Below, piece by piece: positions 36,928 through 45,822 of a stretch of 64,000 bases of DNA. The notes below the pieces were generated by a model. The model had not been told where the DNA came from. It saw only the letters and a program-made list of their open reading frames with translations, and made no database searches. Within the stretch, counting starts at the first letter, position 1. Every line of letters starts with the position of its first letter. Origin of the DNA: CAVXFB01 sp963760935. Its GTDB lineage: Bacteria; Planctomycetota; Planctomycetia; Pirellulales; Thermoguttaceae. The stretch is from the NCBI GenBank assembly GCA_963760935.1, contig CAVXFB010000003.1, positions 744,001 through 808,000 on the forward strand, written 5' to 3'. The position numbers and the translations under genes are program-made.

Positions 36928-36930
36928 TAG
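35245..36930 (+). CDS. secreted beta-N-acetylhexosaminidase, GH20 (copy 1)
   Basis: 561 residues, TAGGAG upstream. Signal peptide to about ADESAS, GH20b-like domain, then the catalytic TIM barrel: RGLMLDVSRHFFTKDEIK, LVDDQGWRIEIKRYP and the catalytic Asp-Glu in HIGGDEVRKDNW. Later tryptophans of the sugar pocket occur in LIGWEEV and EVTWTDSK. The enzyme removes terminal GlcNAc/GalNAc by a substrate-assisted mechanism. Paralogue follows 64 bases downstream. Confidence 0.94.
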   Translation: MRRGRTIALGMVVLLLGCMSVQADESASLGLVPMPSHVAVKSGALQLTNGAAIVVDKDAPDALAVAKLLAERINQSTGLGLVVKPSDGLTKGAIVLTTKNANAALGPEGYALDVSPEGAVISATAGPGLFYGTQTLLQLLPPQVFSPKKVEASVAWSIPAVRIEDKPRFRWRGLMLDVSRHFFTKDEIKNYIDLMAQHKLNTFHWHLVDDQGWRIEIKRYPKLTEIGAWRTGIGFGLKPEDTTAYGPDGRYGGYYTQDDIREVVAYAKQRYVTIVPEIEMPGHSVAALTAYPELSCTGGPYNIDVQLENTCGVYCAGNDAAFDFLDGVLAEVIDLFPGKYIHIGGDEVRKDNWKKCAKCQARIRAEGLKDEEQLQDYFVRRIEKFLTAHGRTLIGWEEVISGAKEPGAAGMSWHGNGVAGALRVANAGHDVVMTPHENSYFNFYQSKTGEPKTYDYFLPLKRVYLFEPIPSKLTADKKARVIGAGGCLWAEYLPNYAASQYMTYPRACAMAEVTWTDSKLKDWDEFQTRLARHLPRLKYQAVNYRQPRPTDAAEADDGPKM

Positions 36931-36994
36931 ACGCACGCCGATTTCCTCGCCAAGACGATAATCCTGCCAGATTCCACCACTCTAGGAGATTGCC

Positions 36995-38693
36995 ATGAGA
37001 CGTGGGCGAACGATTGCGTTGGGTATGGTCGTAATGTTGTTGGGCTTTATGTCCGTCCAAGCCGACGAATCGGCTTCGCTCGGATTGGTGCCAATGCCGT
37101 CACATGTCGCGGTCAAAACCGGCGCGTTGCAGTTGACCAACGGCGCAGCCATTGTAGTCGACAAGGACGCGCCCGACGCACTCGCTGTCGCAAAACTCTT
37201 GGCCGAGCGGATCAATCAGAGCACCGGGTTGGGGCTGGTCGTCAAGCCGGCCGACGGCTTAACCAAGGGTGCGATTGTTCTAACCAGCAAGAACGCCAAA
37301 GCGGCACTGGGGCCAGAGGGCTACACGCTCGATGTCTCGCCCGAGGGCGCGGTGATTTCGGCAACGGCCGGTCCCGGGCTGTTTTATGGCACGCAGACGT
37401 TGCTTCAACTGCTGCCGCCACAGGTGTTCAGCCCGAAGAAGGTCGAAGAGAACGTGGCTTGGTCGATTCCCGCCGTGCGGATCGAGGACAAGCCGCGGTT
37501 TCGCTGGCGTGGGCTGATGCTGGACGTCTCACGCCACTTCTTCACTAAGGACGAGATCAAGAACTACATTGATCTTATGGCCCAGCACAAGCTCAACACG
37601 TTCCATTGGCATCTGGTGGACGATCAGGGTTGGCGGATCGAAATCAAGCGCTATCCGAAGCTGACGGAGATTGGGGCGTGGCGTACGGGGATCGGCTTTG
37701 GGCTCAAGCCCGAGGACACGACGGCCTATGGACCTGATGGCCGCTACGGCGGCTACTATACGCAGGACGACATCCGCGAGGTGGTCGCTTACGCGAAACA
37801 GCGCTACGTGACGATCGTGCCCGAGATTGAAATGCCCGGCCATTCAACGGCCGCGCTGGCAGCCTATCCCGAGTTGAGTTGCACCGGTGGGCCATTCACT
37901 ACCGACTGCCAACAAGGCATTTTGCACGGCATCTACTGTGCTGGCAATGACGCCGCGTTTGAGTTCCTCGATGGCGTGCTTGCCGAAGTGCTCGACCTGT
38001 TTCCAGGCAAGTACATCCACATCGGCGGTGACGAAGTGCCGAAGGACAACTGGAAGAAGTGCGCGAAGTGCCAAGCCCGCATCCGAGCGGAGGGTCTCAA
38101 GGATGAAGAGCAATTGCAGGACTATTTCGTGCGTCGCATTGAGAAATTCTTGACCGCTCACGGCCGAACGCTGATTGGCTGGGAAGAGATTATTACCGGC
38201 GCCAAGGATCCCGAGGCGGCGGGAATGAGTTGGCATGGCAACGGAGTTGCCGGGGCCCTGCGCGTGGCCAACACCGGTCACAACGTGGTGATGACTCCCA
38301 GCAGGTTCTGCTATTTCAATTTCTACCAATCCAAGACGGGCGAGCCAAAATCGTACCCGGTGTTCCTGCCGCTGGCGAGGGTGTATTCCTTTGAACCGGT
38401 GCCGGCCAAATTGCCCGCCGATAAGGTTAGGTACATTATCGGGGCCGACGCCAACCTGTGGTCCGAGTTCGTGCCCAACTACGGCATCGCACAATACATG
38501 ACCTATCCGCGCCTGCGCGATGGCCGAGATAACTTGGAGCGATCCAGAGAAGAAGAATTGGAACGGTTTTCTCGCTCGACTCGACGAGCATTTGAAACGC
38601 ATCGAGGCACAGGGCGCCAAGTGTCGTCGCCCTCGCCCAACCGACGCTGCTGAGGCCAACGATAAGCCGGACATGCACGAATCGAAGCAATGA
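36995..38693 (+). pseudogene. secreted beta-N-acetylhexosaminidase, GH20 (copy 2), frame break near 3' end
   Basis: Nearly identical to copy 1 through the signal peptide and barrel, with the catalytic pair in HIGGDEVPKDNW. The open frame ends at 38653 with an unrelated Ser/Arg-rich tail. Reading one frame over from about 38505 restores AMAEITWSDPEKKNW and a natural tail ending MHESKQ at 38693, matching copy 1's CAMAEVTWTD. A single missing base in GCGCC explains it. Divergence from copy 1 is concentrated at 37895-37935 and in the last 450 bases, so substrate range may differ. If the break is real, the barrel loses its last strand. Confidence 0.85.
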
Positions 38694-38768
38694 CCGATGG
38701 TCGCAGGGCCGTCTGATCTGCTGGCCGTCAGGCCCAGGGTCTAACCCAGCCTGAATGGGCGGACAGCA

Positions 38769-39545
38769 CTAGCGGCTATCTCGCAAACTGCCCGTTGCGT
38801 TGTTCGATACGGGAGCAATTGCAGATGCCGGGACCGATTCCATTGAAGTGTACTGCGTAACCGCGCTGAGCAGTGCTTGTGCCGATGGAGGAACCGCTTG
38901 GGGCTGCCCTGGAGCCAAGGTGGCAGTGCGGTAGTACTGCGCATTCGCTGCCGAGTCGATCTGGATCGCTGAGCCATCCAGCGAAATGCCCGCAAATAGA
39001 CCGCGACTGCGAGAGTACGAGTAGACTTCCGCACTAAGAAAGATATCGGTGGCCGCAGTCGCCTCTCGCCCAACGGGCCCGGCCGCGGCGGCCGCGTCGG
39101 CGCCAATCGTGAAGTTCCCGTGCAGGAGTTTTTGGATGCTCTTCCGCGTTTGAAAGACCAGGACAAGATCGGTCGACTGAATCCCGATCTGCCAGCCGAC
39201 GCTTCCTCCGGTAACAGTGACAAACAGCGGAGGCCTCCACGCGTTTTTCTCATCCCGGACCATCACCACCCCGTGACCTCGCCGAACACCGATAACAAAG
39301 CCGCCTTTGAGCAATTTCGGGATAACAACAATTCCCTGGGCGTTCGCCAAGAGCGAAATCGGAATGCCCTTGGCCGGAATTTCCATGATCTCTTTCAATA
39401 CCTGGTTCGACGCTGCAACGATTTCCGTCTCGCGGCTTGGGAATTCCGTGACTACCGGTGACGCAACTTGCCCGAAGAGCGTCGTGGACCACCCGAGGAT
39501 CAACGTTGAAGAGAGGATTCCGGTCACAATGGCAAGTGGTTTCAT
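38769..39545 (-). CDS. secreted SYLF-domain (Ysc84-like) protein
   Basis: 258 residues with a signal peptide (to about FGQVAS). The DUF500/SYLF domain has IPISLLANAQGIVVIP, GFVIGVRRGHGVVMVR and GGSVGWQIGIQSTDLVLVF. SYLF domains bind lipids in eukaryotes; bacterial secreted forms are poorly understood. The C-terminal 60 residues are low-complexity Ala/Ser/Pro. Isolated gene, convergent with the GH20 pair. Confidence 0.85.
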   Translation of the reverse strand: MKPLAIVTGILSSTLILGWSTTLFGQVASPVVTEFPSRETEIVAASNQVLKEIMEIPAKGIPISLLANAQGIVVIPKLLKGGFVIGVRRGHGVVMVRDEKNAWRPPLFVTVTGGSVGWQIGIQSTDLVLVFQTRKSIQKLLHGNFTIGADAAAAAGPVGREATAATDIFLSAEVYSYSRSRGLFAGISLDGSAIQIDSAANAQYYRTATLAPGQPQAVPPSAQALLSAVTQYTSMESVPASAIAPVSNNATGSLRDSR

Positions 39546-40174
39546 AATACACTTCTTTGCATCGATTGCTGAACGGGTCCGTCACGATCATGCCTGACGG
39601 TCATGCGCGTGCATGTTGAGGATAATCGATGCGCTCGCACGCAACTATATCGATTTGGGCCTTTATCCAGAACGGCGGCAAGACGGGGCGACTGGGCCAA
39701 TTGGCGTCGACGAATGTCGCGAGATGGCAGCCTATCACGGCCACCGGCGCCGAAGCGTCCTGCCATCAGGCGCTGCGAGTGAATTGACACACACCACTTC
39801 AGCAGGGACGCTTGCCGACACTGGCTGGATGTCAGGCGACCCACGCTGCATCTCAGGCGGACAGTGGTATAGTGCGGAGAGTTCGGGAGGCGGTCCGAGC
39901 AAGCGCAGCAACTCCACCGGACTGTCCTGCGAACAGGTCGAGCGGCGGCTGTCCCACGATGAACTCACAACTTCGCAGCACGCAATACGTTACGTGGACA
40001 TCTCGTCGCATTTTTCATCGTGTCTCCCGCGACGTTTTGACGGGCCCGCGACGACGTCTACGATTTGTTGGCTGCGCACAGATTTGTTGGCTGCGCACAA
40101 CGGTGCTCTACACAACACGTTCCTGGCGGTTCAGCGCGGCAAGCGGCATTTCGATCTTCGGGGAATTGACAACG
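39546..40174. other. intergenic region with a 19-base tandem repeat
   Basis: 629 bases before the thioredoxin-MsrB gene. An open frame extends through part of it, but the signal peptide shows that the protein starts at 40175. A perfect tandem repeat of 19 bases lies at 40062-40099. No RNA gene seen. Confidence 0.5.
40062..40099 (+). repeat. 19-base perfect tandem duplication
   Basis: GATTTGTTGGCTGCGCACA occurs twice in a row (40062-40080 and 40081-40099), 76 bases before the start codon of the next gene. Confidence 0.9.
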
Positions 40175-41761
40175 ATGTACTCGTGCCGACTATTTCTTAC
40201 CGTCGCACTGGCCGGCTTAGTGCTCTGCTCGACCCTGAGAGGGGCGGAAGAATCGCGCAACGGGAAACGCGCCGCGCCGCCTGTGGCGACGTTTACCAAA
40301 GGTGACGCTACCTCCGACGCACTCCTACTAATATTGCGTGCCCCCGCAATCCATCGAGAGCTACGCCTGCAACGGCACCAGGTCGAGTCGCTCGAACAAT
40401 TGATCGGCAAGGTCGACGAGCCGCTATGGCGACTACGGGACGCTCAATTCCTGAACGCCGAGAACTCGACCGCGGCTTGGCAACTGATCGAACAGGTCGA
40501 GTCGGGGCTCGGAGATATTCTAACTGCGGAGCAGCACACACGGCTGCGGCAACTTGCAGCACAGGCCCGAGGGATCCATGCTCTGCTGTCTAGCGACGTG
40601 ATTCAGAGGCTGAAGCTCTCGCCCAATCAGGTCCAACAGATAGCCGACGTCTTCCAGACAACTCGGAAGGCGACGCAACAACTGCAAAACGAATCGACGG
40701 GCAAGGCGGACGGAGAGCTGGCGAAGCACATTCAGAAATTGCTGACCGCCCAACGTGCGAAGTTGGTCGGCCTCCTCACTGCCGATCAGAAGCGGCAACT
40801 GTTGCAGCTAGGAGGCAGGGCCTACGACTTCAGCCGATTGCCCCGTCGCTACGTCCGGGCGCCCGAGATCCGCGGAGTGGAGGAATGGCTTAACTCCGGC
40901 CCGCTTGCTTTGGCCGATCTGCGCGGAAAGGTAGTTGTCTTGCATTTCTTCACCTTCGGCTGTAGCAACTGTATTCACAATCAGCCCGCGTACAAGGATT
41001 GGCACAATCGATTTTCCCACGAGGGCGCAGTGGTGCTCGGCATTCAGACGCCGGAAGGAGAGGGCGATCGCAAGTTGGACAGCATCCGCAAGGCAATACA
41101 CGATCAGGGGATTGAATACCCGGTGGCCGTCGACAACAAAAAGGAGAACTGGGACGCCTGGGCCAATCACATGTGGCCGGCGGTATACCTGATCGACAAG
41201 GAAGGTTACGTTCGCTATTGGTGGTACGGCGAGTTGAACTGGCAAGGTGCACAGGGCGAACAACTCTATCGTGAGAAGATTGCCGAATTGCTCGCCGAGG
41301 ATGACGTTCCCGGAAGCGTCGCACCGAAAGACGGCGATACAGCCGACCGGCAGATCACCAAATCTGACGCCGAGTGGCGGAAACAATTGAACCGCGTTCA
41401 ATACAACGTGACCCGACGTCAGGGCACGGAACCGGCTTTTAGCGGAGAGTATTGGGACTGCAAGAAGAAAGGTCTGTACCGTTGCGTTTGCTGTGGTTCA
41501 GAACTGTTTAGTTCCGACACCAAATTTGAATCGGGCACCGGATGGCCAAGTTTCTGGGCGCCCGTTAGCGCGAAGTCCGTCGCCGAGAGAGAAGACCATA
41601 GCCACTCGATGCAGCGGACCGAGGTAGTTTGTCCCCGATGCGACGCGCATCTTGGCCACGTTTTCAGCGACGGACCGCCGCCCACCGGCCTGCGATATTG
41701 CATCAACTCAGCCGCTCTGAAGTTCGACGAGTTGACGGCGAATCTGGCCGAAGGCAAGTAG
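40175..41761 (+). CDS. secreted thioredoxin-like / methionine-R-sulfoxide reductase fusion
   Basis: 528 residues from ATG 40175 (GGGGAA upstream, signal peptide ending near LRGA). Residues 45-215 are helical with repeats of the LTxEQ-xxxLxxL kind (GDILTAEQHTRLRQLAAQ, GLLTADQKRQLLQL). Residues 230-375 are a TlpA/redoxin domain with redox pair Cys263-x2-Cys266 (FTFGCSNC) and cis-Pro in MWPAVYLID. Residues 398-520 are a complete MsrB domain: GTEPAFSGEYWD, zinc cysteines 437/440 and 486/489, catalytic Cys509 in RYCINSAAL. It should reduce R-methionine sulfoxide outside the cytoplasm with its own reductant domain, similar in idea to Neisseria PilB. Confidence 0.92.
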   Translation: MYSCRLFLTVALAGLVLCSTLRGAEESRNGKRAAPPVATFTKGDATSDALLLILRAPAIHRELRLQRHQVESLEQLIGKVDEPLWRLRDAQFLNAENSTAAWQLIEQVESGLGDILTAEQHTRLRQLAAQARGIHALLSSDVIQRLKLSPNQVQQIADVFQTTRKATQQLQNESTGKADGELAKHIQKLLTAQRAKLVGLLTADQKRQLLQLGGRAYDFSRLPRRYVRAPEIRGVEEWLNSGPLALADLRGKVVVLHFFTFGCSNCIHNQPAYKDWHNRFSHEGAVVLGIQTPEGEGDRKLDSIRKAIHDQGIEYPVAVDNKKENWDAWANHMWPAVYLIDKEGYVRYWWYGELNWQGAQGEQLYREKIAELLAEDDVPGSVAPKDGDTADRQITKSDAEWRKQLNRVQYNVTRRQGTEPAFSGEYWDCKKKGLYRCVCCGSELFSSDTKFESGTGWPSFWAPVSAKSVAEREDHSHSMQRTEVVCPRCDAHLGHVFSDGPPPTGLRYCINSAALKFDELTANLAEGK

Positions 41762-42097
41762 TCGCAAGACGACCGGTCACACAGGACTGCATTCGCTGCG
41801 CAGTTGCAATGCGCCAAAGCCAGCGGCTCGGCCACTGCTTGACACTTGGCCGGCCGACTGATAGCCTAAGATTCGCATCTGCCGCTCTATCTGTCTGTGG
41901 TTTTCTAGTCCGTGGGGAACTATCTACAGGACTGTTCGACCATTTCGACAGCACACGAGCGAAATACAGTCTCAATCAATTAGCATCAGTCAGTATATTT
42001 ATATACGCCCGTCGGCTTTCAGCCTGCTTTCGCCACGGTAACTTGGCGCAGACACGAACCTGTGAGATGCTCATCAGAACATTGGGAATCATCGAAG
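41762..42097. other. promoter region of the pectin-degradation genes
   Basis: 336 bases. Holds the candidate promoter at 41839-41867 and an AT-rich palindrome-like GTATATTTATATAC near 41993. No gene seen. Confidence 0.4.
41839..41867 (+). promoter_or_regulatory. candidate sigma-70-type promoter
   Basis: Consensus TTGACA at 41839-41844, 17-base spacer, TAGCCT at 41862-41867. It would drive the GH105-kduI-kduD genes with a ~230-base leader. The -10 box is weak. Confidence 0.35.
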
Positions 42098-44008
42098 ATG
42101 AACAAACTTGCCAATTTCATTTTTGTGTTGCTTGGTTGCTTCCTTCTTAGCCAACTTTCTGCTCAGCCTGCTTCCGCCAATGACAAGCTCTCGGCCGAGA
42201 TCGCACCACTGCCTATTCTCGATGTCATGGAGAAGGTGGCCGACTGGCAGCTTGCGCAGCCGCCGAGATACGAGACCGATGATTGGACGTACGGGGCGCT
42301 GTATGCCGGGATGATGGCCTTGAGTGATGTGGCAAATAGTGCCAAGTATCATGATGCCATGATGAAAATGGGCCGGCAGAACGACTGGAAACCGGCTCTT
42401 CGAAAATACTTTGCGGATGATCATTGCGTGTGTCAGGCCTACCTGGACCTCTACATGCAACACCGCGACCCGGCGATGCTCGGGCCGACGAAAGCAAAGT
42501 TCGACTATATTCTGGCCCACCAGCCAACGAACGAGCTTGATTTTAGCCTTAAGAACTCACAAGATCGCTGGTCGTGGTGCGACTCGCTGTTTATGGCGCC
42601 TCCAGCCTGGGTGCGTCTCTACCTGGCAACCGGCGACAAACGTTATCTGGACTTTATGGACCGAGAATGGAAGGCCACGTCGGACTACCTTTACGACAAG
42701 GGAGAGCACCTGTACTTCCGTGACAGTTCATATTTCAATCAGCGGGAGGCGAACGGCAAGAAGGTTTTCTGGAGCCGAGGTAACGGTTGGGTCATGGGCG
42801 GCTTGGCTCGCATTCTGCAAGTCCTGCCGCCAGAGCATCCGACGCACAAGTTCTACCAGCAGCAATTCCAAGAGATTGCGGCCCGGATTGCCTCACTGCA
42901 ACAGGAGGACGGCCTGTGGCGATCGAGTCTGCTGGACGCCGAGTCATATCCGCTCAAGGAAACGAGCGGTTCCGGATTCTATACGTTCGCGCTGGCTTGG
43001 GGCATCAACCGCGGCCTGCTCGACCGGGCCACCTACGAGCCGGTGGTGCGGAAGGCGTGGAAGGGGTTGGTGGGATGCGTCGCGCCGGACGGCAAGTTGG
43101 AGCACGTGCAGCCTATCGGCGCTGACCCGAAAAAATTCGACGCCACGCACTCCGATGTCTACGGAGTGGGCGCTTTCTTGCTGGCCGGTAGCGAAGTCTA
43201 TCGGCTCGCGCTCGGCGAATTGCCAGCCGCCGCTTATTGCGCGTTCATGCCGCAGCGCAAGGATGATTTTGCATGGGAAAACGACCGCATCGCCTTCCGC
43301 GTTTACGGGCCGGCCTTGGAAGCAACTGGCGAGATCAGCAGCGGAATCGATATATGGTGCAAACGCACTCGCAAACCGATCATCGAGAAATGGTATTACC
43401 AGGCCGACTACCACAACGACCACGGCGAAGGCTGCGATATGTACAAGGTCGGTCCAAGCCGCGGGTGCGGCGGCACTGGCATTTTGCGCGACGGCAAGGT
43501 CTACGTGGCAAACAACTTCGTGACGTGGCGCATTCTGGAGAACGGGCCGTCGCGAGTCGCGTTCGAACTGGGATACGCCCCGTACGATGCGGCCGGTCTC
43601 AAGATCCGAGAGACCCGGCGAATTTCGCTTGAAACGGGATCGAATCTCAATCGCATCGAAACCCGCTTCGATTGGGACGGAGGCCCCGACGAATTGCCGG
43701 CGGTCGTTGGGATTGTGAAGCGTGAGCGTGGCGGCGCGCCGGACTATGCCAAGGACGGGTCCTGGATGGCCTATTGGGAGCCGGAGCAGCCCGGCAACGG
43801 CACAATTGGCTGCGGCGTGGTCATGACTACGCCTGCTAAGGCGTTGGATACCCAGGAGCAGTGCTTTCTGCAAACGGTCGTCAAACGCGGCCAGCCGCTT
43901 ACGTACTACGCAGGCGCGGGCTGGACTCGAAGTGGCGATTTTCCGAATAAAGAGGCATGGATCCGATACGTGTCCGAGTTTTCCGCCAAAGTGAACGCCT
44001 CGAAATAA
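42098..44008 (+). CDS. secreted GH105-like unsaturated uronyl hydrolase fused to DUF4861
   Basis: 636 residues from ATG 42098, preferred over 42062 because it gives a signal peptide (NFIFVLLGCFLLSQLSAQPASA). Residues 40-385 form an (alpha/alpha)6 barrel of the GH88/GH105 type with WSWCDSLFMAPPAW (Asp162 is the probable catalytic acid) and WSRGNGWVMGGLARIL. Residues 395-630 match the DUF4861 type (RIAFRVYGPAL, NDHGEGCDMYKVGPSRGCGG). GH105 enzymes remove the 4,5-unsaturated uronic acid left by pectate or rhamnogalacturonan lyases. kduI and kduD follow and take up that product. Confidence 0.9.
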   Translation: MNKLANFIFVLLGCFLLSQLSAQPASANDKLSAEIAPLPILDVMEKVADWQLAQPPRYETDDWTYGALYAGMMALSDVANSAKYHDAMMKMGRQNDWKPALRKYFADDHCVCQAYLDLYMQHRDPAMLGPTKAKFDYILAHQPTNELDFSLKNSQDRWSWCDSLFMAPPAWVRLYLATGDKRYLDFMDREWKATSDYLYDKGEHLYFRDSSYFNQREANGKKVFWSRGNGWVMGGLARILQVLPPEHPTHKFYQQQFQEIAARIASLQQEDGLWRSSLLDAESYPLKETSGSGFYTFALAWGINRGLLDRATYEPVVRKAWKGLVGCVAPDGKLEHVQPIGADPKKFDATHSDVYGVGAFLLAGSEVYRLALGELPAAAYCAFMPQRKDDFAWENDRIAFRVYGPALEATGEISSGIDIWCKRTRKPIIEKWYYQADYHNDHGEGCDMYKVGPSRGCGGTGILRDGKVYVANNFVTWRILENGPSRVAFELGYAPYDAAGLKIRETRRISLETGSNLNRIETRFDWDGGPDELPAVVGIVKRERGGAPDYAKDGSWMAYWEPEQPGNGTIGCGVVMTTPAKALDTQEQCFLQTVVKRGQPLTYYAGAGWTRSGDFPNKEAWIRYVSEFSAKVNASK

Positions 44009-44116
44009 GACCGCGAAAGTACGAAAGAGCGTCAAACCATAAAACCACACAATTGCCGGCGGTCTTCGCTCGCCAACATTTTCGCGATTGTGTGAACCTA
44101 TTTAGAAAGCGATCTC

Positions 44117-44947
44117 ATGCAAACTCGTTATTCACCAAGTAAAACGGAATACCGAACGCTTAGCACCGAGCAGTTGCGAACGGCCTTCCTGGTGGATTCA
44201 TTGTTCAAGCCGGCGCAGGTTGAACTTGTTTACACCGACGCCGACCGGGCCATCGTTGGGTCCGCCGTGCCGACGGCGGCCCCGCTTCAACTCGTTCCGG
44301 ACGCCGAACTGCGCGCCGCCTGCTTCTGTGAGCGGCGGGAGCTCGGCATTCTCAATATCGGCGGCGATGGCGCGGTCGAGGTCGATGGACAGCGACTCGA
44401 AATGACGCGTCTGGATTGCCTGTACGTGGGACGTGGCAGCCAGAAGGTCGTCTTAAGCAGCAGCAACGCCGCTACTCCCGCCGCGTTCTACTTGCTAAGC
44501 TACCCGGCGCATGCACCATATCCGACCGCGCTGAGTCGCCGCTCCGAAGCCACTCCGGCCGAGTTGGGTACCGCCGCCGACGCCAACCACCGGACCATTT
44601 ACAAACACATTCACGCCGGCGGCATCAAGAGCTGCCAGTTGGTCATGGGCTTCACCCAGCTCCACGAAGGCTCCGTCTGGAACACCATGCCGCCGCATAC
44701 ACATACTCGGCGCTCCGAGATCTACATTTATTTCGACCTGGACCCAAGTCGGCGCGTGATGCACTTCATGGGCACGCCACAGGAGACGCGGCACATCATT
44801 TTGGCCGACCGGCAGGCCGTCATCTCACCGAGTTGGTCGATTCACAGCGCGTGTGGCACCGGCGCCTATGCCTTCTGCTGGGGCATGGGCGGCGAAAACC
44901 AGACTTTTGACGACATGGACCCGGCGCCGCTGGACCAGTTGCGCTGA
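44117..44947 (+). CDS. kduI: 5-keto-4-deoxyuronate isomerase
   Basis: 276 residues, full length, bicupin. Zinc ligands in MPPHTHTRRSEIYIYFDL, and YKHIHAGGIKSCQLVMGFT upstream of it. It converts 5-keto-4-deoxyuronate to 3-deoxy-D-glycero-2,5-hexodiulosonate in pectin catabolism. kduD, the next enzyme, begins 36 bases downstream. No signal peptide, so cytoplasmic. Confidence 0.95.
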   Translation: MQTRYSPSKTEYRTLSTEQLRTAFLVDSLFKPAQVELVYTDADRAIVGSAVPTAAPLQLVPDAELRAACFCERRELGILNIGGDGAVEVDGQRLEMTRLDCLYVGRGSQKVVLSSSNAATPAAFYLLSYPAHAPYPTALSRRSEATPAELGTAADANHRTIYKHIHAGGIKSCQLVMGFTQLHEGSVWNTMPPHTHTRRSEIYIYFDLDPSRRVMHFMGTPQETRHIILADRQAVISPSWSIHSACGTGAYAFCWGMGGENQTFDDMDPAPLDQLR

Positions 44948-44983
44948 CACTAGCCAAACCCTCTCTTGGAGCCCGAGCAAATT

Positions 44984-45745
44984 ATGATACTCGACAAGTT
45001 CAAATTGGACGGAAAAGTGGCCTTGGTGACAGGCGCGGGACGTGGCCTGGGCCAAGGAGCGGCGGTCGGTTTTGCCGAGGCTGGCGCGGACGTCGCGGTG
45101 GTCGATGTGATTAGCACCGATGAGACTGCCCGGCGGATTCGCGAGCTAGGCCGACGTGTCTGCCAGATTCCGGCCAATCTCCTCGAACGCTCCAGTGTGA
45201 AAGACATCGTTGATACGGCTGTCAAGGAATTGGGCGGCATCGACATCCTGTTGAACAACGCCGGCATCATCCGCCGCGCTCCCGTGCTCGAGTTCTCCGA
45301 AAAAGACTGGGACGAAGTCATCCAGATCAATCAAAGCGCGGTCTTCTTCCTCAGCCAGGCTGTGGCCCGGCAGATGGTTCAACAGGGACGTGGAGGCAAG
45401 ATAATCAACATCGCTTCGATGCTCTCGTTCCAGGGCGGCATCCGCGTGCCGTCCTACACCGCTGCCAAGAGCGCCGTGATGGGCCTCACCCGCCTGCTGG
45501 CCAATGAACTCGCCGCCCATCGCATCAACGTCAACGCCGTTGCCCCGGGCTACATGGCCACCGACAACACGGCCGCTCTGCGAGCCGACGCCACGCGCAA
45601 CACCGAAATCCTCGCGCGCATTCCCGCCGGTCGCTGGGGCGACCCCGAAGACTTGCAGGGAACGCTGGTGTTCCTTGCTTCAGCCGCCTCGGACTACGTG
45701 ACTGGCTACACCATCGCTGTCGATGGCGGCTGGTTAGCGCGTTAA
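44984..45745 (+). CDS. kduD: 2-dehydro-3-deoxy-D-gluconate 5-dehydrogenase
   Basis: 253 residues from ATG 44984, which gives the family's usual MILDxFxLDGKVALVTGA start; an upstream TTG at 44966 is rejected. SDR features: TGAGRGLG (16-23), NNAG, catalytic Ser in NIASMLSF and YTAAK. It reduces the KduI product to 2-keto-3-deoxygluconate with NAD(P)H. Co-directional with kduI. KDG kinase and aldolase are not in the window. Confidence 0.95.
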   Translation: MILDKFKLDGKVALVTGAGRGLGQGAAVGFAEAGADVAVVDVISTDETARRIRELGRRVCQIPANLLERSSVKDIVDTAVKELGGIDILLNNAGIIRRAPVLEFSEKDWDEVIQINQSAVFFLSQAVARQMVQQGRGGKIINIASMLSFQGGIRVPSYTAAKSAVMGLTRLLANELAAHRINVNAVAPGYMATDNTAALRADATRNTEILARIPAGRWGDPEDLQGTLVFLASAASDYVTGYTIAVDGGWLAR

Positions 45746-45822
45746 TCGCACTCGTTGAGCAGCTTGGCCAGAAGGCTCCTGAGCACATTCTTGCGCCGCG
45801 ATATGTCGGCAGACGTTCCGTC

